Shown: positions 10,138 to 20,505 of the stretch, one piece after another
How the letters are laid out: each line of letters opens with the position of its first letter
Position numbering within the stretch: the stretch's first letter is position 1
Origin: Orychophragmus violaceus
Lineage: Eukaryota; Streptophyta; Magnoliopsida; Brassicales; Brassicaceae
DNA length: 64,000 bases
Assembly: GCA_030180135.1 (NCBI GenBank)
Contig: CM058238.1
Coordinates: forward strand, 3,358,461 to 3,422,460
Reading direction: 5' to 3'
Position numbers and translations under genes: made by a program
Notes under the pieces: generated by a model
The model's input: the letters and a program-made list of their open reading frames with translations, nothing else
What the model was told of the DNA's origin: nothing
The model's database searches: none

Positions 10138-12387
10138 TCAAGAACTAGACAGAACCTTGGCCAGATTGGTCTGAAGTAAAGCAATTGAATCAACAGCAGA
10201 TTTAGCAAACCAGCTGATTCCTACTTTAAACCGGTGTTCATCAGTTGGTAGTCTAATCAAATACGCCAGTTTCCTTGCTGCGTGACCAATTGGCCCTTCA
10301 AGTGTAAGCCCTTCAATGAAACTCGGAGAAATAGCAGCATCATATCTTCCAAGAGTCATCATCTCACCTAAATTCTGAAACCTGCAAAAATATTACACAA
10401 GAGCTTGATATTATGTCTTCATTACACAGACCACTTCCCTTAAATTTTGTTTACCTGAATGGTAACAAAGGTCGGTTATTTATAGCAGCCCATATATTCC
10501 AACCAGTAAAGTCTGCTTCTTGAAAAGCAACCTGAGCTGTTGTAGGAAGAATCTTTCCGTTTGAATCTCTTAAAGAAGACGAATCACCTAATGCAAAAAT
10601 CCGCGGATGTCCTTTAACACGGAGTGTCTCGTCTGTTTCCGCTTGTCCTCTAACATTCAAAGGAAGGACACTAGGACCAGAAGGTTCTAGTTCGGTAAGT
10701 AAAGGCTTAGCCCCGACTGTCCATAACACCATATCCGCTTCGATAACTTGACTCTCTAATCCTTTCTCTGTAGGCTGCAGCTCTAACAAATACCCTCCAT
10801 CTGAATCATTTGCTCTCTTTATGCATCGAACAAGATAACCCAAGAGTAACTGGACTTTTCTAGACGTAAGTACCTAACCACAATCCCAAAAGAAACTTAC
10901 TTTATCATCTTTACTCAGTTCTAATCAAAACTGGAGGATGAAGTTGCAGTGACACTACCTTCATAGCTGCCTCTCTGTTCCCATTAGGGGCTGATGTTAA
11001 TATACTCTTGGAAACGTTAATGGCTTGCACTGTTCCACGATCTTGCAGTCTTTCTGATATGGTTGCAGCTAACTCAACTCCTCCGTAACCGCACCCAACA
11101 ACAGCTACTTTTATGGCAGAGCCGGTTTTGAAATTCCTCCTTTCCAATTTGCTCAGCTTTTCGTTCACCCTCTGCAATGACAATGTAGCAGCCATGATTT
11201 AGTTGAAGCGAGTGTCCAATTCGGTTTAACCAAACCTAAACTCTTACAATAGCATCATCAAGAGTGTAAAATGGTATAGCAAACTCCATTGCCCCGGGAA
11301 CAAGATCGAGCTTAGGTTCAGCGCCCAGAGCAAGAACCAGCCTGGCTGTACAAAAGAAAGAATATGAGTCCATATACATGCACAAGTTCCATTGAACTTT
11401 ATCTTTAAACATGGTACCAATCGTATTCAATGTTAAAACCGCTTTCGAGCAAGACAGTTCCTCCAGCACCGGAACTTTCAGATCCATTCACTCTTAAATG
11501 GTCACAAGGAAGCAATGTTTTGACTCTATCTCTGAGAAACTGGATTCCAGTGTTTGTAAGTAAATCCGAGAAACGTGGAGCAATCTCCCACACATCAACT
11601 TCTGCAGATCACAAAAGTCAAGACACTAAATCAACACTCAGCAATTGCAAAGATTGACCGAGCATTGAAGCAACTAACTCTACCTCCAGAGAGAAGCTCA
11701 TACAACATTGGCTTGAACACAAAACGTTCAGATTGGTCAACCAAAACCACCTGATCAATATGATAAAAGCATTCAACAATTAAGTCTTTGCAACATAATG
11801 CTCACACAACCAGAAACATCATCACCTGAGGTTTTTTGTCGTCGGGCCACACAAGCGATTCTAATCTCAAAGCTGTGTATAATCCTCCAAACCCGCCACC
11901 TAAAATGCACACCCTTGGCCTCTGTAAACAGAGAGCTTACATCCATTCAGTTACAGAGTCCGCATAAGATCTCACACAGTGCTTTAAAGAGTTGTAAACC
12001 TTCTTATCAGGCCATGTGTAAGTCCTAGGAGGTGTTTCATTCTCAGAAATATCTTCTGTGTATCCACCATTGTTTGTGATTGCCCTCGACACATATAAAC
12101 GATGGGCGTTTCTGGGTGAATTCCTAAGAGAAGATAGATTGAATCCACATGTTCTTGAAGCTAAAGAGGCTTTACTGCTTAATCTCGTTGCCCCATCTGA
12201 ATAACATCAAAAAGTTTCACACTTTGATCTAATTGTCCTCTAAAATCAAATCGCAAAATGAAAATAATTCAACGACTGCGAACAAAACAGAGAGGAACGA
12301 GAATAATATATAATCAGATTGGATTGAGGAGGAACAGAACATACAAGAGAAAGGAATGAGAGAAGATACGGCTGAAAGAACGGCCAT
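10138..12387 (-). CDS. NDC1: Type II NAD(P)H dehydrogenase C1, plastid
   Basis: Nine exons join without frame breaks: 12387-12345, 12196-12000, 11921-11826, 11750-11684, 11601-11418, 11341-11248, 11171-10959, 10873-10455 and 10381-10138. The product is 518 residues, against 519 recalled for A. thaliana NDC1 (At5g08740). Two Rossmann nucleotide-binding motifs are visible: CILGGGFGGLYTALRLE (FAD) and KVAVVGCGYGGVELA (NAD(P)H). A conserved ALGDSSSLRD follows near the C-terminus. Family knowledge: NDC1 is a monotopic flavoprotein of plastoglobules and thylakoids (also reported in mitochondria) that reduces plastoquinone and plastoglobule quinones and is needed for phylloquinone (vitamin K1) synthesis. 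The Ser/Arg-rich first 70 residues fit a transit peptide. The gene looks fully functional. Confidence 0.95.
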
Positions 12388-14030
12388 CGGCGCCGGAGAA
12401 TCGTCGAAGTTGATTTTCAGGCGTCTGGTTTCTTATGGATGCTGGGGTTCCACGCTCCGTAGTTGTGTTTTTGTTTAGCGTGACGACGATAAAAGCAAAA
12501 AATTGCTCACGCTGCCAAATTAAAAAATTAAATAAAAACGCGGCTGAGAGTAGCGGTTAACAGTATCCACAGAAAACGCGATTTCTAGATTGGTCACTAT
12601 CAGAAATTATTGCCTTGTTTTTTTTAGTACCAGATCATTATAATAAAGAAAAAAACTTATTTCTTTATTATAATGATCTGAACAGTTTTTAACTGGGGAA
12701 AAAAACTTATTTCTTTATTATTTCCAAAAACTTATTTCTCTATTATAACTCTTTTTTTTTAATCAAATTTTTTCTATTATAACAAGAAGGAAAAAACAGG
12801 AGAAAAAGAACACTCTACACTTTTCAGAAGATGAGTGGTTGGTGTAAGTGGCAAAAGAAGAGAACTGTCACTAAAATCACTTCCATTTGTTGTTGTTACC
12901 ATAAATTTTAAAACACAATTCCCCAAAAGAAAAAACAAGGTTGTGAACGCAAAGCAAAGCTCAGAGACAGAAAGATTTTTATCTTCCTTGATAAATCCCA
13001 ATACCTAATTCCTAATTCCCAATTCCCAATTCCCCATACTTTTAGGCGGCCATAGAAGGAGACAGATTGAGAGAGAGAAACGCATTGATTCTCGCTGCTT
13101 ACTATATGTGTAAACAATCGATCTTGTTCTACCCAGATTCTGCTGAGGTTTGCTTTTGCTTACTTATTAATCATTTGATCTCTTCTTCTCCGAAAGTCGT
13201 TTAATTTCTGTCAAAGTTGGGATATGTTTGATCTTTCTCTTGCAAGTGTGCATCTTTTTTATTCCAAGCCTAGATCAATAAGCTTAATTTTGTGTTCTGG
13301 TTGTTCATCATGTTTTAGGCGGTGTAATACAGTGAAGAAAGAAACTTTAATCTGAAAGTGACGATCTTTTTGTCTTATCATTTCAAAAAAAATAAATCTT
13401 TAATTTATTCATAAGTGCGAGTTTGGTGGAATCCTTATTCGAAGCTTTAAAACAAAAAGATTATAGTGTAATGGATGATGTCTTCTTCTACTTCTTATAC
13501 ATTATCTGATAATATCTTTCCGTGACAATCTTGTCTACTAACTAAAAACATAATCTTATTGATTTGCAGACACCTTTTTGTGTGATATCTTTGAAAACTT
13601 GTTAGTGGTTCTTCTCATGATCTCATATTCTGATAGGTTGGTTGGATCTTATTAATATATTATAGCTACCACGTCTCATTCGTGTGTTGGTACTACAGAA
13701 AGCTCCTTGATGCTTCTCTAAGCTTGATTCCTTTCTTTGTTTGTGTTTTACATGTCTTTATCTTGAATGTATAATCTCAATAGCAGCTTCAAGATTCTGA
13801 TAAATCTGACGGGTTTGGTGTGTGTTTAACTGCAGGAGCTTTGCGTCTTTCTTCTTGTCTTAGAGAGACATTAGATACAGTTATGGTCCTTTGTTAGATG
13901 GGAAAACTTGTTCTTGAGTTGTCTGAAGGTCTTTTCTATGTATATGGAGTAGACTTCAAGGAGTTTGATTCTGAAGAAATGGTTGTAGTGGTGTACTGAA
14001 GAGTATATCAGCTTTGGTTTTTATGATCTG
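12388..14030. promoter_or_regulatory. Divergent upstream region of NDC1 and the RING gene
   Basis: 1.6 kb between divergent start codons. The left part holds the NDC1 promoter plus a perfect 21-bp-arm hairpin (12631-12680) and AACTTATTTCT repeats. The right part probably holds a non-coding first exon and a 5' UTR intron of the RING gene: a GAG|GTTTGC-type donor lies near 13146, and a pyrimidine tract with GCAG near 13833-13836 precedes the start codon. A short AATTCC/AATTCCC iteration lies near 13007-13034. The UTR exons are inferred, not proven. Confidence 0.4.
12631..12680. repeat. Perfect inverted repeat, 21-bp arms, 8-bp loop
   Basis: Arms at 12631-12651 and 12660-12680 are exact reverse complements (left arm CAGATCATTATAATAAAGAA plus A). 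The loop is AAAACTTA. Two further copies of the loop/right-arm beginning (AACTTATTTCT) follow to about 12740. It may be a small MITE remnant or a cruciform-forming site in the divergent promoter. Confidence 0.9.
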
Positions 14031-15281
14031 ATGGGTAAAGAGAATCAGTTGGAGATTACCAATTGTGGAGTCAGCGAACACGATTCTCCACCTATCAAGA
14101 ACGATGAACATGAACCACCACGTTACAGTTCAGACAAAGACACTGGTTTACCAACATGCCGTGTATGCCAGTGTGCAGAATCCGACAGAAGAGGAGATGC
14201 TGCTTTAGGCTTCTTAGGTATTACTCCTCCTGTTTCGGAACCTTATGCTGGGGAAGAAACCTCTGATAAGAAAAGCTCGGTTGTCAAATCCAATGCCTTC
14301 ATCGAGCTGATTAGTCCGGATGGAGAAGTTTTCGTTTGCGCAAACAACGATATAGAAACAGGAGCTTGGCAACATCGAGATACATTGCTAGAACTCGGAT
14401 GTTCTTGTAAAAACGATCTAGCTTTGGTACACTACGCTTGCGCATTGAAATGGTTTGTTAACCACGGATCAACCGTTTGCGAAATCTGTGGAAACGTTGC
14501 TGTGAATATAAGAACAGTTGATCTCAACAAAGTGGTTATTGCGTTGAAAGATTATGCAGCGTTAAGAGAAAGAACAGCTGATGGAGATCCCAACCCTGTA
14601 GCTGTTAACAACAACATGAGTTCTTCGGGGATAGATCCTGATGCTGTTGCAGCCATCCGAAGGCAACGGCTTAGTGAGATTTCGTTATGGTTTGGTCCCC
14701 ATTGTCCAAACAGCAACAACAATAATGGTAATTCTGCGGCTTCTTCTCAGGTGACAACTGAACAACCTTTGGGTGTAGTAAGCTTTGATATCTTACCTAT
14801 GGAGAGCCGTGCGACTAAATGGGCGGTTGAAGGTACAGGGATACTACTTGCTACAGGATTACTCACTGTTACTTTGGCTTGGCTCATTGCTCCTCGTGTC
14901 GGAAAAGTAAGCATGTTAATTAGATCACACTAATCCTCATTATGTTTAGAAAATGTTAGAAAGGCTGATGTTTTGTGATTTTTTTACATCTGTACAGAGA
15001 ACTGCAAAGAGTGGACTGCACATACTACTGGGTGGCCTCTGTGCTTTAACAGTAGTCATCTTCTTCAGATTTGTAAGTGAAATCTTGTCTTCTTGAAATC
15101 TGTGATGATCAGTGAATGAATGAAACTGATGTTCATAAAACTTTGGGGGAAAAAACAGGTGGTGCTGACTAGAATCAGGTACGGACCAGCACGTTACTGG
15201 GCAATCTTGTTCGTGTTCTGGTTTCTTGTGTTTGGTATTTGGGCATCACGTTCTCACGCTTCTTCTCACTCTTCCACTTGA
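14031..15281 (+). CDS. RING-v (C4HC3) membrane protein (At5g08750-like)
   Basis: Three exons (14031-14906, 14998-15072, 15159-15281) give 357 residues. Near residues 43-55 the segment CRVCQCAESD starts a variant RING finger. It resumes after a long insert at LELGCSCKNDLALVHYACAL and ends with VCEICG, matching the RINGv/MARCH-type C4HC3 pattern with an unusually long loop between the first and second cysteine pairs. Three C-terminal hydrophobic segments follow (around GILLATGLLTVTLAWLIA, LLGGLCALTVVIFF and YWAILFVFWFLVFGIW), so the protein should sit in a membrane with a cytosolic E3-like finger. Family knowledge suggests E2-dependent ubiquitin ligase activity; the target is unknown. The start is the first Met before an acidic N-terminus. 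The gene is intact. Confidence 0.88.
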
Positions 15282-15450
15282 ACATTCTTCTTCATCCTTG
15301 TTGTGTTTCTTTTTTGTCTGTCTCTGTCAATATCGTTTACATTCTTCTCTTGAACACAAAAATGTACAATTAATTATTCTCATAAAAAAAAGTAAGCTGA
15401 ATGTTATTCAACAACAAAACCTCTTCAACTTGTTTGTCTTTTTTTTTCCA

Positions 15451-16885
15451 GCAACTCTTCTTGCTTGCATCTTGTTTTGTTTCTTGTTCAAAACAAACTT
15501 GAATTAGAAACACGAAAGTTTTGTTAACAGTATGTTAACCTGGCTCGATCTTCTTGTGCCCGACTTATTTGTGGTTGAAACAATTAAGCACTATCAAAAA
15601 AAAAAAAAAAAAGGGACTCGAAAGTCTTCAATATTTGTTGGATAGCAAACGAATGGCAGAGGTTAAAAGTCGTCAGTCATTGGACAAGGTAAAACCGCGT
15701 TAAATTGGAATTTAAATTGGTGAGTCTGAATGCTTCATTGTATTTCTGTACTTATATATATACTATCATTCATGCAAATGTAAGAAAGAAAAAAAAAAAA
15801 CAGTTACAATGGCAAAAGAAAACTCATATGTAACTGTTCTTCTTCTATCTCTGCTTCTGTGTCTTTCTTCTCAAGTTGGTGTCGCCGAGGCCAACCGCCA
15901 CACACGTTAGTATATATATGTATATCAGTCTACCCATAATTTACAGTTCAAGTTGTTGGAACAATTTTTTATACGTAATTAAATTGCTTTTATCGCTTAT
16001 TTTTCATTCGTGATTAAATTGCTTTTATTGTAATGTCATAAATTTTGGTTTTACACAAGTTAATATATACACGTTGTCAAAAAAGCGTGCTCGATCATGA
16101 CCTCTATCTATATATCAACATGTTCCAACACACTTATATCTGTAACATAAGGTTAAGTCTTTTTTTTTTTTGTAGCTACTACCAAGTGTCCCGAGTCTCG
16201 ACGGGCCAATGAATTTCCCGCAAGTCCACCACGGCCAAGTAAATTTCTAAGCCAAACTTCAAAACCAAAAGTTTGAGTGAATCCTTTGTACACAACGATT
16301 GTGATTAACTAACCCATGTTAAAAGAAGGTAATCATATGAGCTTGCGCATGTTGGTTGTTACCAGGGATCCCGCCGAAAGTGAGGGCATCGCATTCTAAT
16401 TCAACCAAAGGAAAAGGAGCATAGGTGAAGTTTTCAAAAAGTGACGGGAAGTTGTACAAGAAGAGTCAACTTTTTTGGGGGTGTGTAACTGTTAAACGTC
16501 TATCACGGAATACCTAAATATAAATGTGAAATAACTGTACCTATTCCAATTTGAAGTGGACTATCTAAAAAGAACTATGCTCGTAATTGTTTCAAAGTTT
16601 TCAGTTTTTTATTTTTTCATATCCGAACCTATGGAGAGGTCCATAATAATCTCTAAATGGAATTGTAGCCCACATATACTCTCTATGTAGGTATGCAAAT
16701 GGGTTCTACAGCATGACACATATCCGTGTGGGTGTCTAGAACAAACTGTTGCAATAGGTGAATTGAATCTAAAATGTGTTGCACCTTAAGCCCGTCTCTT
16801 ACCACTCGACCACCTTAGTATGGTCCATACTCGGTTTATGTTTTTTTTTTTGGTTGAATATGTTAAGATCCGAAACAGATAAAAA
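15451..16885. repeat. Tandem segmental duplication, unit 1
   Basis: This segment matches 17848-18975 over promoter, three exons, introns and 3' flank. Shared landmarks: GAATTAGAAACACGAAA (15502 / 17900), GGTTAAAAGTCGTCAGTCAT (15660 / 18224), the coding exons, and GTTAAGATCCGA (16862 / 18954). The left edge lies inside the 3' flank of the RING gene. The two units differ by many indels, so the duplication is not recent. Confidence 0.8.
15809..16424 (+). CDS. Small secreted peptide precursor, copy 1
   Basis: A short gene in three exons: 15809-15905, 16176-16238 and 16366-16424 (GT-AG at both introns). It encodes 72 residues. Residues 1-29 form a clear signal peptide (MAKENSYVTVLLLSLLLCLS, ending near GVAEA). 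The mature part is short, basic and Pro/Ser-rich, with a C-terminus containing RIPPKVRASHSNSTKGKGA and a single Cys. The design (signal peptide, variable linker, short conserved basic tail) is that of plant peptide-hormone precursors. The SxS in HSNS recalls SCOOP peptides, but CEP/PIP-type families cannot be excluded and I do not recognise a specific gene. A TATA-like TATATATATAC sits near 15754, and the upstream GTCGTCAGTCAT is shared with copy 2. The second copy with the same exon structure is the main support that it is real. Confidence 0.7.
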
Positions 16886-17209
16886 GAATGTAACGTCCAA
16901 CCGCTATCGTTTGTGAGTCTCATGTACATTCTAGGTTTATGAGTTTCACATTTATTGCGTTAGTCCGATAAACTTAAAATGTTAGTCCGATAAACTTAAA
17001 AATCTTGTTTACTATTACGCAATATTTTTCATGATTTGTCTTTACACACACAATATCGCGAATTATATTTCAATTGTTCTAGTTTGAGTTATTTCTAAAC
17101 AAGTAACAAGAGAAATACATTTTGGTGACATAAGTAGTTACTAGGTCAATTATTCTAAGTATTTTACCATATATCAGCAATATCAAAATCATCGATAATA
17201 TTGAGTTCG

Positions 17210-17850
17210 CCCTAGAGTTGACATTCTCTCTGGCGCCGTTTTCGAGACATCTTTTTCGTGAGTTCAAGTTACTCCCCGGCTAGCGTTTATTGCCGTTGAC
17301 AGGGAGGTAATGCTAGTCGCTTATATCCTTTCTAGTTCGCCTTCTCCCCTTCGACCTTTGCGACGGTTTGCATGTTTGTTTGGTTGTGAGTTTCGTGGTG
17401 AGCGATTCTTCTTTCTGAATTTTTTGGTTTCATTGATTTCGGGGGGTTTATTTGGTTAGTTTTTGTTTGAGATTTAAGTTTTGTGTAGAGTTTCTATCTA
17501 GGTGGTTATCGAGCACAATAGTGTGTGTCTCAACCGTATTCGAAAGAGTTTAGTGGAACTAATAGAAATTTTGTCTTGTCGGGTTATGAAATCTTAGGTT
17601 CTTGAATTTGGGTTTGGGATTGAGAGTGGAGAAGGGCTTTCCACCTGATCTTAGACTTCTTTGGGTTTAGGTCTGGTTCGGACCACATAAACGATGAACA
17701 TAGTTTTTCAATTTTTTATGTAGCTGTTGGAAAGCCGGAAAGCTGTGAGCCAGAAATTCGTTAAACCAGTATTACCGAACGGATGAGTTGAAGTCTGCCT
17801 GCTTTAGAAAGAAATCGTCAGAAAGAAATCGTCTTTCTTTTTTATTTCAT
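17210..17850 (+). mobile_element. Retroposon-like sequence between the two peptide genes
   Basis: This 0.6-kb non-coding stretch shares words in the same order with the retroposon at 59957-61150 read on its minus strand: GGGAGGTAA, then TTGCGACGGTTTGC after a similar spacing. It is therefore probably a diverged relative in plus orientation. The 3' edge ends near a short tandem AGAAAGAAATCGTC (about 17806-17833). No target duplication was identified. The family is non-coding; a Sadhu-like or LINE-derived retroposon is a guess. Confidence 0.45.
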
Positions 17851-18975
17851 GAACTCTTCTTGCATCTTGTGTATTTTTTTCTTGTTTAAAACAAAATTTG
17901 AATTAGAAACACGAAAACTTTGTTAATTGTATGTTAACTTGAACAAAGCACGTCTCACTTGTGAAGACGGCTTTGTTCAATCGAGCAGAAACAATATTTC
18001 TCTAGATTTGTTTGTTGACAAGTGCAAAGCCCATTTCTCTTGGGCTGAAATTACAAAGTAAAAAGCCTATCCACTGTGTGTGTTCGCATTTGTAAGTATT
18101 TTGAACATTAACGTTTAACTCACAAACACGTTATTAGTGTGTTGAAATAATTAAACCATGTATCAAAACTAGAAAAGGACTCGAAAGTGTTCAATATTTG
18201 CTAGATAGCTAACGAATGGCACAGGTTAAAAGTCGTCAGTCATTGTACAAGGTACAAGCGCGTTAAATTGTTGGTGAGTCTGGTGATTCATTCTATTTTT
18301 GTACTTATAAATATCATTCATGTAATGTAACAAAGAGAATCAATCAGTTAAAAATGGCTAAAGAAAATTCATATGTAATTGTTATTCTTCTATCTCTGCT
18401 TCTGTGTCTTTCTTCTCAAGTTGGTGTCACCGAGGCCAACCGCCAAACACGTTAGTATATTTACAGTTAATTTCAATAGTTAGTTCAATTTACAAAGAAA
18501 TGTGCTCGATCATGACCTTTGTCTACATACCAACATGTCCAACACACTTACGGTTAAGTCTTCTTTTTTTTTTTTTTTGTAGCTACTACCAAGTCTTCGG
18601 ATTCTCGACGGGCCAGTGATATTCCCGCAAGTCCACCACCACCACCACCTAAATTTGTGAGCAAAACTTTAAAACCAAAAAAGTTTGAATTAATCGTTTG
18701 TACAAAACAATTGTGATTCAAATTTGTGCGTGTAATTACTAACAAACTCATGTTAATAAGAAGCTAATCATATGAACTTGCGAATATTGTTACCAGGTCG
18801 GCCGCCGAGGGCGAGCAGCACCGCATTCTGATTCACCCAAAGCAAAAGGCCCATAAGTGAATGCTGTCTTACCAATTTGACGTGGACTACCTAAAAACTA
18901 TGGTCGTGTTGTAATTGTTTCAAATTTTACAGTTTATGTTTTTGACGGAATCTGTTAAGATCCGAGAGAGAAGAT
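17848..18975. repeat. Tandem segmental duplication, unit 2
   Basis: Second unit of the duplication described at 15451-16885, offset by about 2.4-2.5 kb, in direct orientation. It is shorter because unit 1 has extra sequence in the first intron and 3' flank. Confidence 0.8.
18354..18856 (+). CDS. Small secreted peptide precursor, copy 2
   Basis: Paralogue of 15809-16424: exons 18354-18450, 18583-18656 and 18797-18856 give 76 residues. The signal peptide is nearly identical (MAKENSYVIVILLSLLLCLS). The linker has gained a run of six prolines (SPPPPPPKF). The tail reads GRRGRAAPHSDSPKAKGP, aligning with copy 1 around HSxS and the Lys/Gly end. The second intron donor is displaced (GTGAGC after AAATTT) and exon 3 carries one extra base relative to copy 1. 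The two changes compensate and keep the frame. The Cys of copy 1 is Ser here. Promoter words and TATA-like TTATAAATA (about 18305) are kept. Function unknown; a secreted signalling peptide is inferred. Confidence 0.68.
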
Positions 18976-19098
18976 GAATGAGATAAAGCATGAATTCCTT
19001 TTTATTTTGATATTAAAATATTTACATGCATAAAATATTAAAACTTGGTCAATGAGATTATTAACAGTGAAGAAACAAAACAAAAAAAGAAACCAAAT

Positions 19099-20028
19099 TT
19101 ATGCAAGGAAGAAGAGATCGTCAGTCATCAACATCAGATACTGCAGAATCCGGAGAGGAGCGTTCCTGAAATCCAATTCAGGAAGTCTCAGCTCTCTTAC
19201 TCTACACGACCCACCATTTCCATCCCGGGTCATTACCCGACCCGAATACACTTTCCTAAACAAACACGCCGAGCTTCCGGCGTTGCTGTGGCTGGTAGAT
19301 TCCTCCGGCGACGAAGTATTAGCTTTCGTCTTGTAAATTGTCCATCCGTTTGAAGCCAATGCCTGCGAGAAACTCTCCATCGATCCGATTCGTTTGCTGG
19401 TGATTCTTGAGTAGAGAGAAACGGAGCAGCAATCCCAATTGCTGACGGATCCTGAGGAGGAGGAAGGTGTATCTACAGCAGCGGAGAATACGAGCTTGAA
19501 TAAGCCATTGGAGAGGGAGACGAAGGATCGGAGATGGGAGAGAGAGGAAGCGGAGAGAGATGGGAAAGAGAGCATCACCGCGTCGTTTGGAAGAGACCAC
19601 GAGAGAGACGACGATAGAGACGCTGCCGAAGAAGACCAAGTCGAAGGATGAGACGAAGAAGAGAATGGCGATGGCGATCCCGATTCACGCGGCGGGAATG
19701 AGAAGATAATGTGAGAGAGGGAAGGTGTTGGGTACAAATCCATGCCTAGATCCCTCGCAATTTCGGCTAATCGGTAAGTGTCTGAGATCAATTCTCGTGT
19801 GGGAACGAAGAACAGCAATGGCGTTTTGGAATTACTTGTGGTGCTGTTGCTCTTCTTGTTGTTGGATCTCGATCGGGTTTTTGATTGCTTGTACGAGCTT
19901 AGGATTTCTCGAATGCTGGTTTCTCCGTCTACTCCATCACCGTCTCCGTCGTCTGTATCGCCGGGGTTATGGGTGAGATTGAGAGTCTCGTGGAGGAGAA
20001 GTGAGCGAGCTAGCTTTAATGGAAGCAT
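19099..20028 (-). CDS. Conserved plant protein of unknown function (At5g08770-like)
   Basis: Single exon, 309 residues, starting MLPLKLARSLLLHETLNLTH. I recognise it only by position and general look as the counterpart of At5g08770. It has an acidic DGDGDG stretch near residue 27, a Ser/Asn/Lys-rich low-complexity linker (about 48-66), a hydrophobic PLLFFVPTRELISDTYRLAE segment, and long Ser-rich stretches in the middle. The C-terminus (RVRELRLPELDFRNAPLRIL) looks folded. No known catalytic motif and no clear membrane span. The N-terminus could be an organellar presequence (inference). The gene faces the H1/H5-like gene across a 477-bp divergent promoter. Plus-strand reading frames overlapping it are shadows. 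Confidence 0.75.
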   Translation of the reverse strand: MLPLKLARSLLLHETLNLTHNPGDTDDGDGDGVDGETSIREILSSYKQSKTRSRSNNKKSNSTTSNSKTPLLFFVPTRELISDTYRLAEIARDLGMDLYPTPSLSHIIFSFPPRESGSPSPFSSSSHPSTWSSSAASLSSSLSWSLPNDAVMLSFPSLSASSLSHLRSFVSLSNGLFKLVFSAAVDTPSSSSGSVSNWDCCSVSLYSRITSKRIGSMESFSQALASNGWTIYKTKANTSSPEESTSHSNAGSSACLFRKVYSGRVMTRDGNGGSCRVRELRLPELDFRNAPLRILQYLMLMTDDLFFLA

Positions 20029-20505
20029 TTCTGATCTCTGATCTTCGTTGTCTTCGTTGGCTGAATTGCTTTTTATTTCCCTTTAGGGTAGCTTTACTAA
20101 AACCAAACATAACCAACCGGTTTAAATTAAAAGCATATTTCCCGATTTGGCTCGGTTTGACCCGGTTTAATTCGATATAAATTTGTTTGCCGTCGTCCAT
20201 CACATTGGCAAGTTTCTCAATTCCGTCGCCTTCATGTAGTGAGCGCCGATTCTGCGTACACTGTTGAGCTTCAATTCTTCTCCCATGGCGGCTTCTAATA
20301 TAATAGTGCCCATGGTTTGTAAATTATGCCTCTTGTCCTCTTCGACTCTGTGCAGTTTAATTATTTTGTTTAATTTTTCTTTTTTTTCCAGGGGTTATTG
20401 TAGTTCGTCACCCTCTGTCAACGTGATTGTCGTTTAGGTTTCAGAAATTAGGGTTTATTCGCTAATTTCTCTGTGAATTTACGTTCTGTGATTAGGGGTC
20501 TACCG
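20029..20505. promoter_or_regulatory. Divergent promoter, 477 bp
   Basis: This separates the minus-strand unknown gene (start 20028) from the plus-strand H1/H5-like gene (start 20506). It probably includes a 5' UTR intron of the plus-strand gene. No element was assigned with confidence. Confidence 0.5.

Noticed and set aside
19045..20041. Several frames on the plus strand opposite the unknown gene at 19099-20028
   Set aside because: The minus-strand frame is longer, conserved by position and has a coherent start; the others are antisense shadows.
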